Assembly: GCA_029779995.1 (NCBI GenBank)
Contig: JAKOZM010000107.1
Span: 1-64,000 of the forward strand
Length of the DNA: 64,000 nt
Origin: Actinomycetes bacterium
GTDB lineage: Bacteria > Actinomycetota > Actinomycetes > S36-B12 > UBA10799
Reading direction: 5' to 3'
The notes beneath the pieces are model-generated. The model ran no database searches and was not told where the DNA came from. It worked only from the letters and a program-made list of their open reading frames with translations. Shown piece by piece: positions 43,119-51,192 of this stretch. Each line of letters opens with the position of its first letter. The first letter of the stretch is position 1. The position numbers and the translations under genes were made by a program.

Positions 43119-43194
43119 GACGACCACGGTGGCACCACCGCCGGACGGTCGTAGCGCCCCGGCCCACACCAGGTCGGCTCTGCGGAGTTGGCGA

Positions 43195-43722
43195 CTACCT
43201 CGACAACTCCGGGCACCCGGGTGACCCGTTCACACCGGCTTGAGCCTTCGGGGGAAGCTTTGCAAGCCGAGCCCGGATGAAGGTCTCCTTGGCGGCTCCA
43301 GGAACCGGACGAGTGCGAAACTCAGACACATCGATGTTCAGATGCGCCTTGGCGCCTTTCTGCTTCCCCCAGCAGATCCCGCCGGACCAGTAGCCGCCCA
43401 CTTTGGACCAGGAGAAGGCCACGAAGGCAGTTGCGCCGGGAACAGTCAGACCCGCGGGATGAACAACTTCGAGACTGGTTGTGCGAGTCAGTTTCCGAGG
43501 AATCACCAGCTTCGTCTCCCCGTCCGCGACAGGCGCCGTCACCGCGACCTTGCGCCACGCATGTTCCCAGGTACGACCGTCGTGTGCGATGAAGGTGCAG
43601 CCCTCGCAACCACTGACGGACATCGTGACGGTCGTCACCGGACTCGCCGAGGCCGGCGTGACGCCGGCCAGTCCCACCAACAACATGCCTGACACCGTCG
43701 AACTTGCCAGCCTCAACACCAT
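43195..43722 (-). CDS. Small secreted protein (175 aa)
   Basis: A 175-aa exported protein. MVLRLASSTVSGMLLVGLAGVTPASA is a signal peptide with a cleavage site near residue 26. The mature part has two cysteines close together (CEGC) and one later pair (C at GGICWG and GCPE), suggesting disulphides, and beta-rich sequence rich in Val and Thr. No family is recognised. Confidence 0.65.
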   Translation of the reverse strand: MVLRLASSTVSGMLLVGLAGVTPASASPVTTVTMSVSGCEGCTFIAHDGRTWEHAWRKVAVTAPVADGETKLVIPRKLTRTTSLEVVHPAGLTVPGATAFVAFSWSKVGGYWSGGICWGKQKGAKAHLNIDVSEFRTRPVPGAAKETFIRARLAKLPPKAQAGVNGSPGCPELSR

Positions 43723-43955
43723 GTGATTGACCCCCTCGATCAGGCAGAGAAGACAGGGTTTCCTGGATCTCCCTCCGCGACGTCAACGTTACGCCCGAGC
43801 CAAGATCGCCCTCCCACCTGGCGACCAGAGGCCCACATCGAGGCTGGGCACAGACAACCAAACCCAACTCTGCATATCCCTCCTCGGCCCCGGGCAATCC
43901 GTGGTCTGGGAACGGTTAACGCGACCCCCCGACCGGTACTCGACATGCTTGAGAC

Positions 43956-44792
43956 ATGGCGAATCTTCGAGAAGAGATGCAGTGCTCAGAGCCCTACTGG
44001 CAGTTCAACAGGGAAGAGCGCAACCGCACGGCATTGCTCTACCACGCGCTGCTGACGGGGCAGAACCTCTGGCGGTTCTTGCACGCGCTGCACGCGCAAG
44101 ACATCATTCCCCGCCATTGGGGTCCCACAGAAGCGAGGGACGTCTCGATGTACGTGGAGTACGCGCTGCCGCGAGACCTGTGGGCCCGACAGGCCACGCT
44201 GGGTGACAAAGACACGGTCAACGCCCAGCGCCGCCTAGCCGTGCTCGATCTCCTGGAGCCAGCCAACCGGGACCAGCTCGAGAGGGCCTCCATCAAGGCC
44301 TGGAATGCGCACTTCGGGGCAGATCCCGCCTCCGATAAGTGGATTCAGTTCCCTGGACGGTGGCAGGTGACCAAGCTCAACTCGACAATCGACGGCGACG
44401 AGGAGTTCCTCAAGACCTGCAAGTTCAAATGGGCCTTCAATATCAAGCCCGACCTCGTGATCCATCTGAATGCCGACCGGGCGATCGTGATCGAGGCTAA
44501 GTACGACTCAGGCGAGTCTGCCTATCCTCCCTCGGGCGCAACGCGCGACATCATCATCCAGCGAGGCGGACAGCCAATCGGGCAGACCGAAGTCCAGGAG
44601 TACCTCTTCAGGGAACTCCTTGGTATCGACGCCGTTCATGTGCATCTCTCCAAGAAGGCCACAAACATGAGCGGCAAAGGTCACGCAATGACCTGGCAAC
44701 AAGCCTTCGCCCCCATCAGTGACCAAGCTAAGATGATGCCCTTCGTCAAGGACTCCATCAACGCCATTAGGGACCTGGAGACCATGGATTAG
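43956..44792 (+). CDS. PD-(D/E)XK nuclease-like protein
   Basis: A 278-aa protein. NIKPDLVIHLNADRAIVIEAKYDSGES (about residues 161-187) has the D...ExK arrangement of a PD-(D/E)XK nuclease, followed by QTEVQEYLFRELLG, the usual Gln-containing helix. The N-terminal 150 residues are helical and contain NREERNRTALLYHALL, without a known domain. No family name is known to me. It is the first of two adjacent nuclease-like genes on one strand, 71 bp apart. A nuclease effector in phage defence is the best guess from context. Confidence 0.65.
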   Translation: MANLREEMQCSEPYWQFNREERNRTALLYHALLTGQNLWRFLHALHAQDIIPRHWGPTEARDVSMYVEYALPRDLWARQATLGDKDTVNAQRRLAVLDLLEPANRDQLERASIKAWNAHFGADPASDKWIQFPGRWQVTKLNSTIDGDEEFLKTCKFKWAFNIKPDLVIHLNADRAIVIEAKYDSGESAYPPSGATRDIIIQRGGQPIGQTEVQEYLFRELLGIDAVHVHLSKKATNMSGKGHAMTWQQAFAPISDQAKMMPFVKDSINAIRDLETMD

Positions 44793-44863
44793 TCGCCTCA
44801 GATCGGCGTTCCGGGCGCCCAGAGACTCAGCGACCGCGTCCAGCACTGCGACACAATCGCAAG

Positions 44864-45511
44864 GTGACACACATCGCGGGCACTCCGATTGACCTCAGCG
44901 GCCTTATGGCCCAACTGGCCATGGATCGTCCGGCCTTTCACTCCGAGGCCGACTTCCAGCACACCTTCGCCTGGGCGATCTGCACAGCGGACCCGCGGCT
45001 CAGAGCCCGGCTGGAGATCCAGTTGCCCGCAAACGAACACCTCGACCTCCTCCTCACCAATGCCAACACCGACCAGAAGACCGCGATCGAATTCAAGTAC
45101 CCAAGGGCCTCCTGGACATGGAATTCCCAAAGCGAAGCGTTCAACCTGCGCGCGCACGGCGCCACCGACCTCGTCGGCTACGACACGCTCAAGGACCTCC
45201 AACGTCTTGAATCGCTCGTGGACGCGGGAACCGTTCAGAACGGCATGCTGATCATGCTGACCAACGAGCCTGCCTACTGGAAGAAGCCCGCTTCCACCCT
45301 GCCCACGAACGCCGACGCCTTCCGCATCAATGACGGAATCACCATCAGCGGGACACGCGATTGGGGCCCCAAGACCGGCGATGGAACGAAGAGAGGACGA
45401 GCCCGGCCAATTGAACTCCGAGGCAGCTACGACATCACTTGGCAGGACTACGCCGAACTACCTGGGAGCAAGGGACGCTTCCGCTGGTTCGCCATCGAAG
45501 TCAACCATTGA
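44864..45511 (+). CDS. PD-(D/E)XK nuclease-like protein, second of pair
   Basis: A 215-aa protein. HSEADFQHTFAWAI (Glu-containing first helix), RLEIQLPANEHLDLLL (Asp) and TAIEFKYPRA (E-F-K) form the PD-(D/E)XK core, with DLVGYDTLKDLQRLESLV as the following helix; all positions expected for catalysis are present. It starts with a GTG after CGCAAGG. It is the last gene before the island's right repeat. No family could be named. Confidence 0.65.
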   Translation: MTHIAGTPIDLSGLMAQLAMDRPAFHSEADFQHTFAWAICTADPRLRARLEIQLPANEHLDLLLTNANTDQKTAIEFKYPRASWTWNSQSEAFNLRAHGATDLVGYDTLKDLQRLESLVDAGTVQNGMLIMLTNEPAYWKKPASTLPTNADAFRINDGITISGTRDWGPKTGDGTKRGRARPIELRGSYDITWQDYAELPGSKGRFRWFAIEVNH

Positions 45512-45539
45512 CGGGCGCTCGTAGACCCGGCTTCGCAGG

Positions 45540-45628
45540 GAAACCAAGATCACGAATTCGCCGGAATATCTTGTCGCACAGCGCACCCCTCTCCCCCTCA
45601 CAACGCACACCGTTACCCCGTGAACACT
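45540..45628 (+). repeat. Right-arm repeat adjoining copy R1
   Basis: About 89 bp (starting GAAACCAAGATCACGAATTC) that recurs before the other att-like copies at 46693-46781 and, in its right part, at about 46975-47050. It always ends ...ACCCC(G/A)TGAACACT directly before the polymerase-tail repeat. It is thus the conserved end of the integrating element, probably with integrase arm sites; CGCACAGCGCA is also found at the element's left end (12998-13008). Confidence 0.7.
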
Positions 45629-45696
45629 CCGAAGATGCCCGGCGAACCGAAGCGGGTGCAGCCGAGCCGGAATACCGATCTGACTAGGGGAAATGC
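45629..45696 (+). repeat. Right attachment-type repeat R1 (attR or junction)
   Basis: A 68-bp copy of 12905-12972 with a single mismatch (T for C at 45685). It is followed at 45728-45750 by TGACGCACAGCGCAAG and CTCGCC, nearly the same sequence that follows the left copy at 12995-13016. The copy thus sits between a right arm and a second left arm, as expected for a junction of two tandem elements. Confidence 0.85.
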
Positions 45697-45727
45697 TGGA
45701 AAGGGTGGGCTGGACCGTGCGGAGGAT

Positions 45728-45750
45728 TGACGCACAGCGCAAGCTCGCCG
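45728..45750 (+). repeat. Left-arm-like sequence behind R1
   Basis: TGACGCACAGCGCAA(G)CTCGCC matches 12995-13016 with one difference. It marks the start of a further element or its remnant. Confidence 0.65.
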
Positions 45751-45940
45751 GAATACCTTCCGTCGCTCGCGCATGATGCCCTTGGAGATCGCCGTCGGGT
45801 CGGTCTTCTCACCGCGTCAAACGTCCTCTTGACAAAATGAGAAATCCCTTTGAGACGTGGAGGCACTTGCCGCCGAAAGGGTGCTGGAGTTGGGTGATGT
45901 CATCAGCCACGTCCGGACTGGAGTACGACCGCAGCCCTGC

Positions 45941-46312
45941 CTACTCTCCGATGAAGGGCAGTACCCGCACCCGCTGTCGACCCGGCTCTAGCGTGATCAA
46001 GGCTCCTGATTCCAGCTCGCTGGCCATCTGCGCGACGGTTGAGATCAGCATCGGCGCCAACGCCTCAGGCCGCAGATCACCACCGCGAAGCTGGACGACG
46101 CTCGGGCCGGCGGCGCCCGATGAGGCCAGCATGGAACCGAAGTCCAGGTCATTGGTCAAAACGACAGCGTCGCGGTGCCTGGCAGTCTGCATGATCACCA
46201 CGTCGGCATCCGTTGCTTCACCGATTTCCGACCAATGCTCGGCATCCAACCCGGCGTCGCGCAGCCAATCAGCCCAGCGTGGAGAAAGGTTCATGTCAAC
46301 GATGAACCTCAT
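45941..46312 (-). CDS. DUF5615 PIN-like toxin
   Basis: A 123-aa protein of the DUF5615 (PIN-like) family. MRFIVDMNLSPRW carries the first acidic residue, and VVLTNDLDFGSML the TNDxDF motif with further Asp residues expected to hold the metal of a ribonuclease. Its start overlaps the stop of the DUF433 gene (ATGA), the classic antitoxin-toxin order. It lies between two attachment-type repeats, so it may stabilise a mobile unit. Confidence 0.88.
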   Translation of the reverse strand: MRFIVDMNLSPRWADWLRDAGLDAEHWSEIGEATDADVVIMQTARHRDAVVLTNDLDFGSMLASSGAAGPSVVQLRGGDLRPEALAPMLISTVAQMASELESGALITLEPGRQRVRVLPFIGE

Positions 46313-46539
46313 GCAGTTTCGAGCTCGATCTCCCGCTCCTCGGCCAGCCAGGCGGCGTACCGGAGTGCCTGAAGAACGTCTTCACGCTCAAGGTAGGGGT
46401 AGTCGGACAGCAGACCGTCGATTGTCACTCCCGAACCGATCTGCCCCACGATCATGCCCACCGTCACCCTCATCCCGCGGATGCAGGGACGCCCGCCCAT
46501 GACCGCAGGATCACGGGTGATCCGATCCAACGTCGCCAT
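46309..46539 (-). CDS. DUF433 antitoxin
   Basis: A 76-aa DUF433 protein, a small MerR/Vap-like helix-turn-helix antitoxin. ITRDPAVMGGRPCIRGMRVTV is the family signature and is followed by LLSDYPYLEREDVLQALRYAA. GGGAGG lies upstream of the ATG at 46539; a longer frame exists upstream but lacks family similarity. It overlaps the toxin start by 4 nt. Confidence 0.9.
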   Translation of the reverse strand: MATLDRITRDPAVMGGRPCIRGMRVTVGMIVGQIGSGVTIDGLLSDYPYLEREDVLQALRYAAWLAEEREIELETA

Positions 46540-46692
46540 GTGAGCCTCCCTTTGGTGTAGCGGTGCAAGTCTACGGCCATGTGCAATTCCCCGGCTGTCC
46601 GCGAGAGCGTTCTGTGAACCTCGTGAGCATAGGCCAGGAATCGCTCCGACCACAATCCGTTAAGTCTTCAAGCAGTGTGCTCCGGCATCGAA

Positions 46693-46781
46693 GAAACCAA
46701 GGTCGCGGATTCGCCGGAATATCTCGTCACACCTCGCACCCCACTCCCCTTCGTGACGCACACGGTTACCCCATGAACACT
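46693..46781 (+). repeat. Right-arm repeat adjoining R2
   Basis: About 89 bp similar to 45540-45628 (shared GAAACCAAG, TTCGCCGGAATAT, ACGGTTACCCC and TGAACACT) but with clearly more differences, so this arm is older or from a related element. Confidence 0.6.
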
Positions 46782-46823
46782 CCGAAGATGCCCGGCGAGC
46801 CGAAACGGGTGCAGCCGAGCCGG
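46782..46823 (+). repeat. Attachment-type repeat R2 with a native-looking polymerase tail
   Basis: Matches the first 42 bp of the left repeat with two differences, then diverges. Read in the polymerase frame, it encodes PKMPGEPKRVQPSRARD and a stop at 46833-46835. This short basic ending is what relatives of the LigD-like polymerase have. R2 may therefore be the original chromosomal end, displaced by about 33.8 kb of inserted DNA. Confidence 0.7.
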
Positions 46824-47050
46824 GCGCGGGACTGAGTCCATGCTGATCGCCGCGCTAGGTGACGTTGTGCAGTTGGGTGGGGTTCGTCGCAGCCTGAGCG
46901 TCAACCAACTACCCGAACGCCATCCAACGCGACGACCCGCGACTACATCGGCATCGCTCGCGCGGGGTGCCACGATGATTCGCCGGAATATCTTGTCGCA
47001 CAGCGCACCCCCCTCCCCCTCACGACGCACACCGTCACCCCGTGAACACT

Positions 47051-47118
47051 CCGAAGATGCCTGGCGAACCGAAGCGCGTGCAACCGAGCAGGAATACGGA
47101 TCTGACCAGGGGAAATGC
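47051..47118 (+). repeat. Attachment-type repeat R3
   Basis: A 68-bp copy with five differences from the left repeat, preceded by the arm sequence. It ends 41 bp before the leftward channel-like gene and marks the last visible trace of the island. Confidence 0.75.
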
Positions 47119-47158
47119 TGAATAGGATGGGCGGGGCAAAGCGGAGTACTGACGCCGG

Positions 47159-47962
47159 TCAATTCTGGCCAGATTCGCCGGCCCGCTGCTGGATGGTCTG
47201 GTTGAGCCTCGAAACCGTTTCCCGCAGTTCAGCCACCTCGGTGCGTAGGGCCTGCGCATCTTCAGCGGTCAAAGCGGAGCCTTCGGCGGAGTTGCTCTTC
47301 TCGTCACCGAGAATCCAGGCGACGAGTTTGGCAGTGAACATACTCGCAGCCAGGATGCCGCAGACGCTGACGACCACACCCAGGAACTTTCCGTCCGGCG
47401 TGGTGGGCGCGAAGTCCGTCCCAGTCTCGATGTGCAGCAGACTGCCGAAAGCCCAAGCGAAGGCGTCCCCGGGTCCATGGATGCCGGAAGACTCCTGATT
47501 GTTCTCCAACTCCACCATCGTCAGCCCGGACATGACGCCCACGAACACGATCAGGACGAAGGAGAACGTGAAGCCGTCGCCCGCAGACAGTTGCCGCAAC
47601 TCCAGAATGAAGGCTACGACGATCAAGATGAACCAGACCGGATCCCAGAAGAGGATCAGGAACAGCGGCGCGATGAGCAGCATCGGTAGCGCCGGACGGC
47701 GCAGGACGAACGCGAGTCGACCGGTTTGGCCGCGCACCTGCCGAATCCACATGATCAGGAGCCAGACCCATAGGACCGCCACTATGGCGTTCAGAATCCG
47801 CACCGTCGAAGGACCCCAGTGGCCGAAGCCGGCGAGGATGATCGTCAGGCAGTAGACGGATATGAAGGCAAGGCGCGCGATCGCAGGCCAGGACTCCGAC
47901 AGCGGCGGGCGTCGAGCTGGCTCTATCTCAGCCGCCACGGGCATCTCTTCTGCCGAGGACAT
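47159..47962 (-). CDS. Ion-channel-like membrane protein with degenerate pore
   Basis: A 267-aa membrane protein with hydrophobic helices at about residues 27-45, 55-75, 92-120 and 130-148. Then comes a pore-like unit: AFAWAFGSLLHIETGTDFAPTTPDGKFLGVVVSV, followed by a last helix. The pattern 'pore helix, T, GxxxPxTxxGK, helix' matches two-helix potassium channels, but GTDFAP stands where TVGYGD is expected. A C-terminal coiled coil (about 236-262) could support oligomers. Ion selectivity is therefore uncertain. Confidence 0.6.
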   Translation of the reverse strand: MSSAEEMPVAAEIEPARRPPLSESWPAIARLAFISVYCLTIILAGFGHWGPSTVRILNAIVAVLWVWLLIMWIRQVRGQTGRLAFVLRRPALPMLLIAPLFLILFWDPVWFILIVVAFILELRQLSAGDGFTFSFVLIVFVGVMSGLTMVELENNQESSGIHGPGDAFAWAFGSLLHIETGTDFAPTTPDGKFLGVVVSVCGILAASMFTAKLVAWILGDEKSNSAEGSALTAEDAQALRTEVAELRETVSRLNQTIQQRAGESGQN

Positions 47963-48019
47963 GCCGGCGAGCCTATCGGGTGGGAAGGTCAGGGTCGTGC
48001 CGGTCGCTGCCGCCGAAGG

Positions 48020-48949
48020 TCAGTCCGAAATGGACCCGGGTTCCATTGCGGGCTCGAGGTCACCTGCCAGGCCGTCAGCGAACAGATCGACCACACCCGC
48101 CGGCCGGCCGGCCATGTCGTGCATACTCAGCCACAGCATGTTCGGGCTCATGCGCGACCAGAAGTAGTAGTCGAGATTGGTGAGGTCCACAGCGCTGATC
48201 CAACGCGTCGGATAGATGTCGCCCTCCGGATAGGGCGCCCCAAAGGGCTTGGCCACGGTGGAAAGGACCTGAAACACCTCAGCGACGGTCTCGCGATTGT
48301 CCGCGGGCTCGGGAAGGTAGTGGTGGAAGTACGAGGCTCGAACGAACCTGTCCAGCGACGTGATGTCCCCGGGTGGTGGCAGTTCACCGCCGAACGGGCG
48401 GTACTTCGACCGGTTGGCGAGATGTTCGTCCAGGCTGGGTGAGTTCGTCATGATCTGGTGCTGGTGGCCGTGGTGAACCACCATGCGCCCGTTGACCGGC
48501 TCCACGATCGCTGAGTCGCCGGAGGCGTCTTCCAGTGCGAGGTGGACCCCGAGGTGAAGACCCTCCAGGAGCGACGGTGTAACCCGCATACGAGCCAGAC
48601 CCTCGACCGCCTCGGCAACGGTGCCGAACAGGTCCAGCGCGAAGTTGACCCAGCGCAGCGTCGACAGCACAGGACGGTCATCCGGTGGTTCGTACACAGC
48701 CGAGGTGTACATCAGCGCGTGTGCGCCTAGGCCCTGGTCGTTCATGCCGTCCACGGCAGCGTCCTGCCACTCAGCGATGGTGAGGCTCGCGTACTTCGAT
48801 GTCCACGTCCAATCGCGGTCGGGGTGGGCCTTCCGGACCTGCCCGGCGGGTAACCACCACAGGTGAGGCACGTCCAGGAAACTGGCATCAAGGGTCCTGC
48901 CCGCCACCTTGGCCGTGCTGTTCTCGCAGCAGAACACGCGGGTGCACAT
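48020..48949 (-). CDS. Linear amide C-N hydrolase (choloylglycine hydrolase / penicillin V acylase family)
   Basis: A 309-aa Ntn-type hydrolase. The mature N-terminal nucleophile is Cys2 (MCTRVFCCEN), exposed after loss of Met1; GRTLDASFLD contains the conserved Arg and Asp near the active site. VDGMNDQGLGAHALMY is a typical family segment. Enzymes of this family hydrolyse bile-salt conjugates, penicillin V or N-acyl homoserine lactones; the substrate here is unknown. No signal peptide is visible, so it acts in the cytoplasm. It is located downstream of the divergent RCC1 gene. Confidence 0.85.
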   Translation of the reverse strand: MCTRVFCCENSTAKVAGRTLDASFLDVPHLWWLPAGQVRKAHPDRDWTWTSKYASLTIAEWQDAAVDGMNDQGLGAHALMYTSAVYEPPDDRPVLSTLRWVNFALDLFGTVAEAVEGLARMRVTPSLLEGLHLGVHLALEDASGDSAIVEPVNGRMVVHHGHQHQIMTNSPSLDEHLANRSKYRPFGGELPPPGDITSLDRFVRASYFHHYLPEPADNRETVAEVFQVLSTVAKPFGAPYPEGDIYPTRWISAVDLTNLDYYFWSRMSPNMLWLSMHDMAGRPAGVVDLFADGLAGDLEPAMEPGSISD

Positions 48950-49146
48950 GACCTGAGGCTAAAGCCTGCGACCAGCGTGGGGCGGGGCGAACTCGCCCCT
49001 CGCCCGCGCGAGGCACACTGTCGCCGCTGAACTCTGACGAGATGCCGCCGCATTGAGCGTCTTCGACAACGCCCAGCGGGCTTACGATGGTCATGTAGCG
49101 GGTGGGGGGCCGGCGCCCGTCCGACACCTCCCCGTGGGGGTGTGTG

Positions 49147-50931
49147 ATGTTGGGGATCAGAAGGAAACTCGCCGTCGTAGCAGGGGTGTCGCTGGTCGGG
49201 TCAGTGCTGATGGCACCGGGCGTTGCGGCACCAACAACGGGTCGCCTCGCCGGTTGGGGCTACAACGCCTTCGGCCAGCTGGGCGACCGCACCACCAACG
49301 ACTCAAGCGTGCCCGTGACCGTCGACGTGGCCGGTCACCTGACTGGCAAGCGATTGGCTGCCATCTCAGCTGGTCGCAACCACTCCTGCGCCATAGCCGA
49401 CGGGGCTGCATACTGCTGGGGAGCCAACGACGAAAGCCAACTGGGCACCGGCAACACAAGCCTGTCGTCGACGCCTGTCCCGGTGGACACCTCAAGTGGG
49501 CTGCAGGGCAAGACCGTTACCGCCATCAGCGCTGGCCGGCGGCATTCCTGCGCGGTGGCTGACGGCAGCGCGTATTGCTGGGGCGACAACGGCTTCCTGC
49601 AGCTGGGCACGGAAAGCCCTGCCGCTTCCACGGTTCCCGTTGCGGTCTATCCGGGGGGCGTCCTCGCAGGCAAGACAGTTACTGCGATCAGCGGCTTGTA
49701 TTACCACTCGTGTGTCCTGGCCGATGGACAGCCGTACTGCTGGGGCGAGAACGACCGGGGCCAGTTGGGCGATGGCACCAGTGGTCCTGGATCGCGCGTC
49801 CCTGTGTCCGTGGTGCTGTCGGGCGCCTTGGCGGGGAAGACCGTGACCGCTATCGGCACTGGGCGTGACCACACCTGTGCCCTCGCGCAGGGTCGTGCGT
49901 ACTGCTGGGGAGACAACAGCGTCGGCCAGTTGGGGACTGCCGGTTCTGGATCGCCAGAGCCGGTACCAGTGGCAACCGGTGTGCTGGCAGGCAAGTCGGT
50001 CTCGGACCTGAGTGTCGGCCAGAATCACACCTGCGTTCTCGCCGACGGCAACGTCTACTGCTGGGGCGACAACAGTGAGGGGCAGTTGGGCAACCCCACC
50101 GGCGGCCCCTTCGCAGCCGCGCCATTGCCCGTCGACACCAGTGGCGTCTTGGCGGCCAAGACCGTCACAGCAGTCGATGCGGGCTATGGCCACACGTGCG
50201 CCGTGGCCGACGGTCAGGCCTACTGCTGGGGTAGTAACGCACTCGGGAAGTTGGGCAACAACACCACAGCCAACTCGGCGATCGCTGTCGCGGTGGATAC
50301 CAGTGGCGCACTGAGTCGCGGCCGGGTGCGTGCGGTCGATGCCGGCGGGAACCACTCCCTGGCGCTGTTCGCGACCCCGCCTTCAGCTCCCACCGGCGTG
50401 ACCGGGGTGGCTGCCAACGGGCACGTGTCGGTCAGTTGGCAGCAGCCCGCCGATGACGGCGGATCCCCCATTGAGGACTACACCGCCACTGCCAGCCCCG
50501 GTGGGGCCACGTGCACCACAAGCGGCTCGTCGTGCATCGTGTCCGGGCTGCTCAACGGCACGGCCTACACCTTCACCGTGGTGGCGCGAAACGAGATCGG
50601 CACGTCGCTGGGGTCGCTGGCCTCCGCTCCTGTCACGCCCACCGCGCCGCAGAGCTTCAGCAAACCCACGGGCCCCAGCAAACCCAAGGGCCTCAGAGTC
50701 TCGCTGAACAGGGGCATGGCGAAACTCACCTGGAAGCCCAGCACCGGGGCCACTGCCTATCGCGTGAGGATCTCCAAGGCCGGCGGCAAGAAGTACAAAG
50801 CCTGGAACACCACTACCAAGCGCGTGATCAAGGTACATGTGACCAAGGGACGCAAGTACCGCTTTCAGGTCGCGGCGCTGGGACCGCTTGGCCCCGGACC
50901 GGCGGCCACGATCCGCTTCCGGGGCAGGTGA
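49147..50931 (+). CDS. Secreted RCC1-repeat protein with fibronectin III domain
   Basis: A 594-aa exported protein. MLGIRRKLAVVAGVSLVGSV starts a signal peptide, cleaved near residue 28. About seven RCC1 repeats follow (residues 30-405), each with a variation of HSCAIADGAAYCWGAND and QLG, the pattern of a seven-bladed propeller. Each blade has the cysteine pair C...YCWG, which could form disulphides outside the cell. A fibronectin type III domain spans about residues 410-505 (PTGVTGVAANGHVSVSW), and a second, less clear one follows (KPKGLRVSLNRGMAKLTWK). It probably binds surfaces or proteins. Confidence 0.88.
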   Translation: MLGIRRKLAVVAGVSLVGSVLMAPGVAAPTTGRLAGWGYNAFGQLGDRTTNDSSVPVTVDVAGHLTGKRLAAISAGRNHSCAIADGAAYCWGANDESQLGTGNTSLSSTPVPVDTSSGLQGKTVTAISAGRRHSCAVADGSAYCWGDNGFLQLGTESPAASTVPVAVYPGGVLAGKTVTAISGLYYHSCVLADGQPYCWGENDRGQLGDGTSGPGSRVPVSVVLSGALAGKTVTAIGTGRDHTCALAQGRAYCWGDNSVGQLGTAGSGSPEPVPVATGVLAGKSVSDLSVGQNHTCVLADGNVYCWGDNSEGQLGNPTGGPFAAAPLPVDTSGVLAAKTVTAVDAGYGHTCAVADGQAYCWGSNALGKLGNNTTANSAIAVAVDTSGALSRGRVRAVDAGGNHSLALFATPPSAPTGVTGVAANGHVSVSWQQPADDGGSPIEDYTATASPGGATCTTSGSSCIVSGLLNGTAYTFTVVARNEIGTSLGSLASAPVTPTAPQSFSKPTGPSKPKGLRVSLNRGMAKLTWKPSTGATAYRVRISKAGGKKYKAWNTTTKRVIKVHVTKGRKYRFQVAALGPLGPGPAATIRFRGR

Positions 50932-51056
50932 CGGCTGGTAGCCGCTCCCCAGGTCGTCGCTACGAGCCGGCTTGCCATGGGGCCAGCCCAAAGGGGCCCC
51001 GGTCCGGCTGGCATACGGTAGCTTCCGCAGGCCGTCGCGGATTGGCTGGCCGCAAG

Positions 51057-51072
51057 ATTGGGCACTTGGTGC
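51057..51072. repeat. Solo copy of the 82-bp repeat core
   Basis: ATTGGGCACTTGGTGC matches the ATTGGGCGCTTGGTGC start of the tandem repeat at 60767-61053 (one difference). It lies in the 261-bp gap after the RCC1 gene. GCGACACGCC follows, and the tandem units hold the inverse-related GGCGTGTCGC. It suggests a short interspersed element in this genome. Confidence 0.5.
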
Positions 51073-51192
51073 TGCGACACGCCGCGCGCAATCGCGCCTT
51101 GTGCCCATTTGCTGGCGGGCGGCCGGGCAGTTCTCGCCGCCCGAGGCTGCGGGCCGCCAGGATGGCGTCGGAAAGCCCAACGAGGGCAATGC

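Larger units (their letters stand above)
46540..47158. other. 619-bp stretch with two further attachment-type repeats
   Basis: No gene was found. It contains the arm sequence (46693-46781), copy R2, an unrelated spacer of about 140 bp, another arm (about 46975-47050) and copy R3. Confidence 0.7.
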
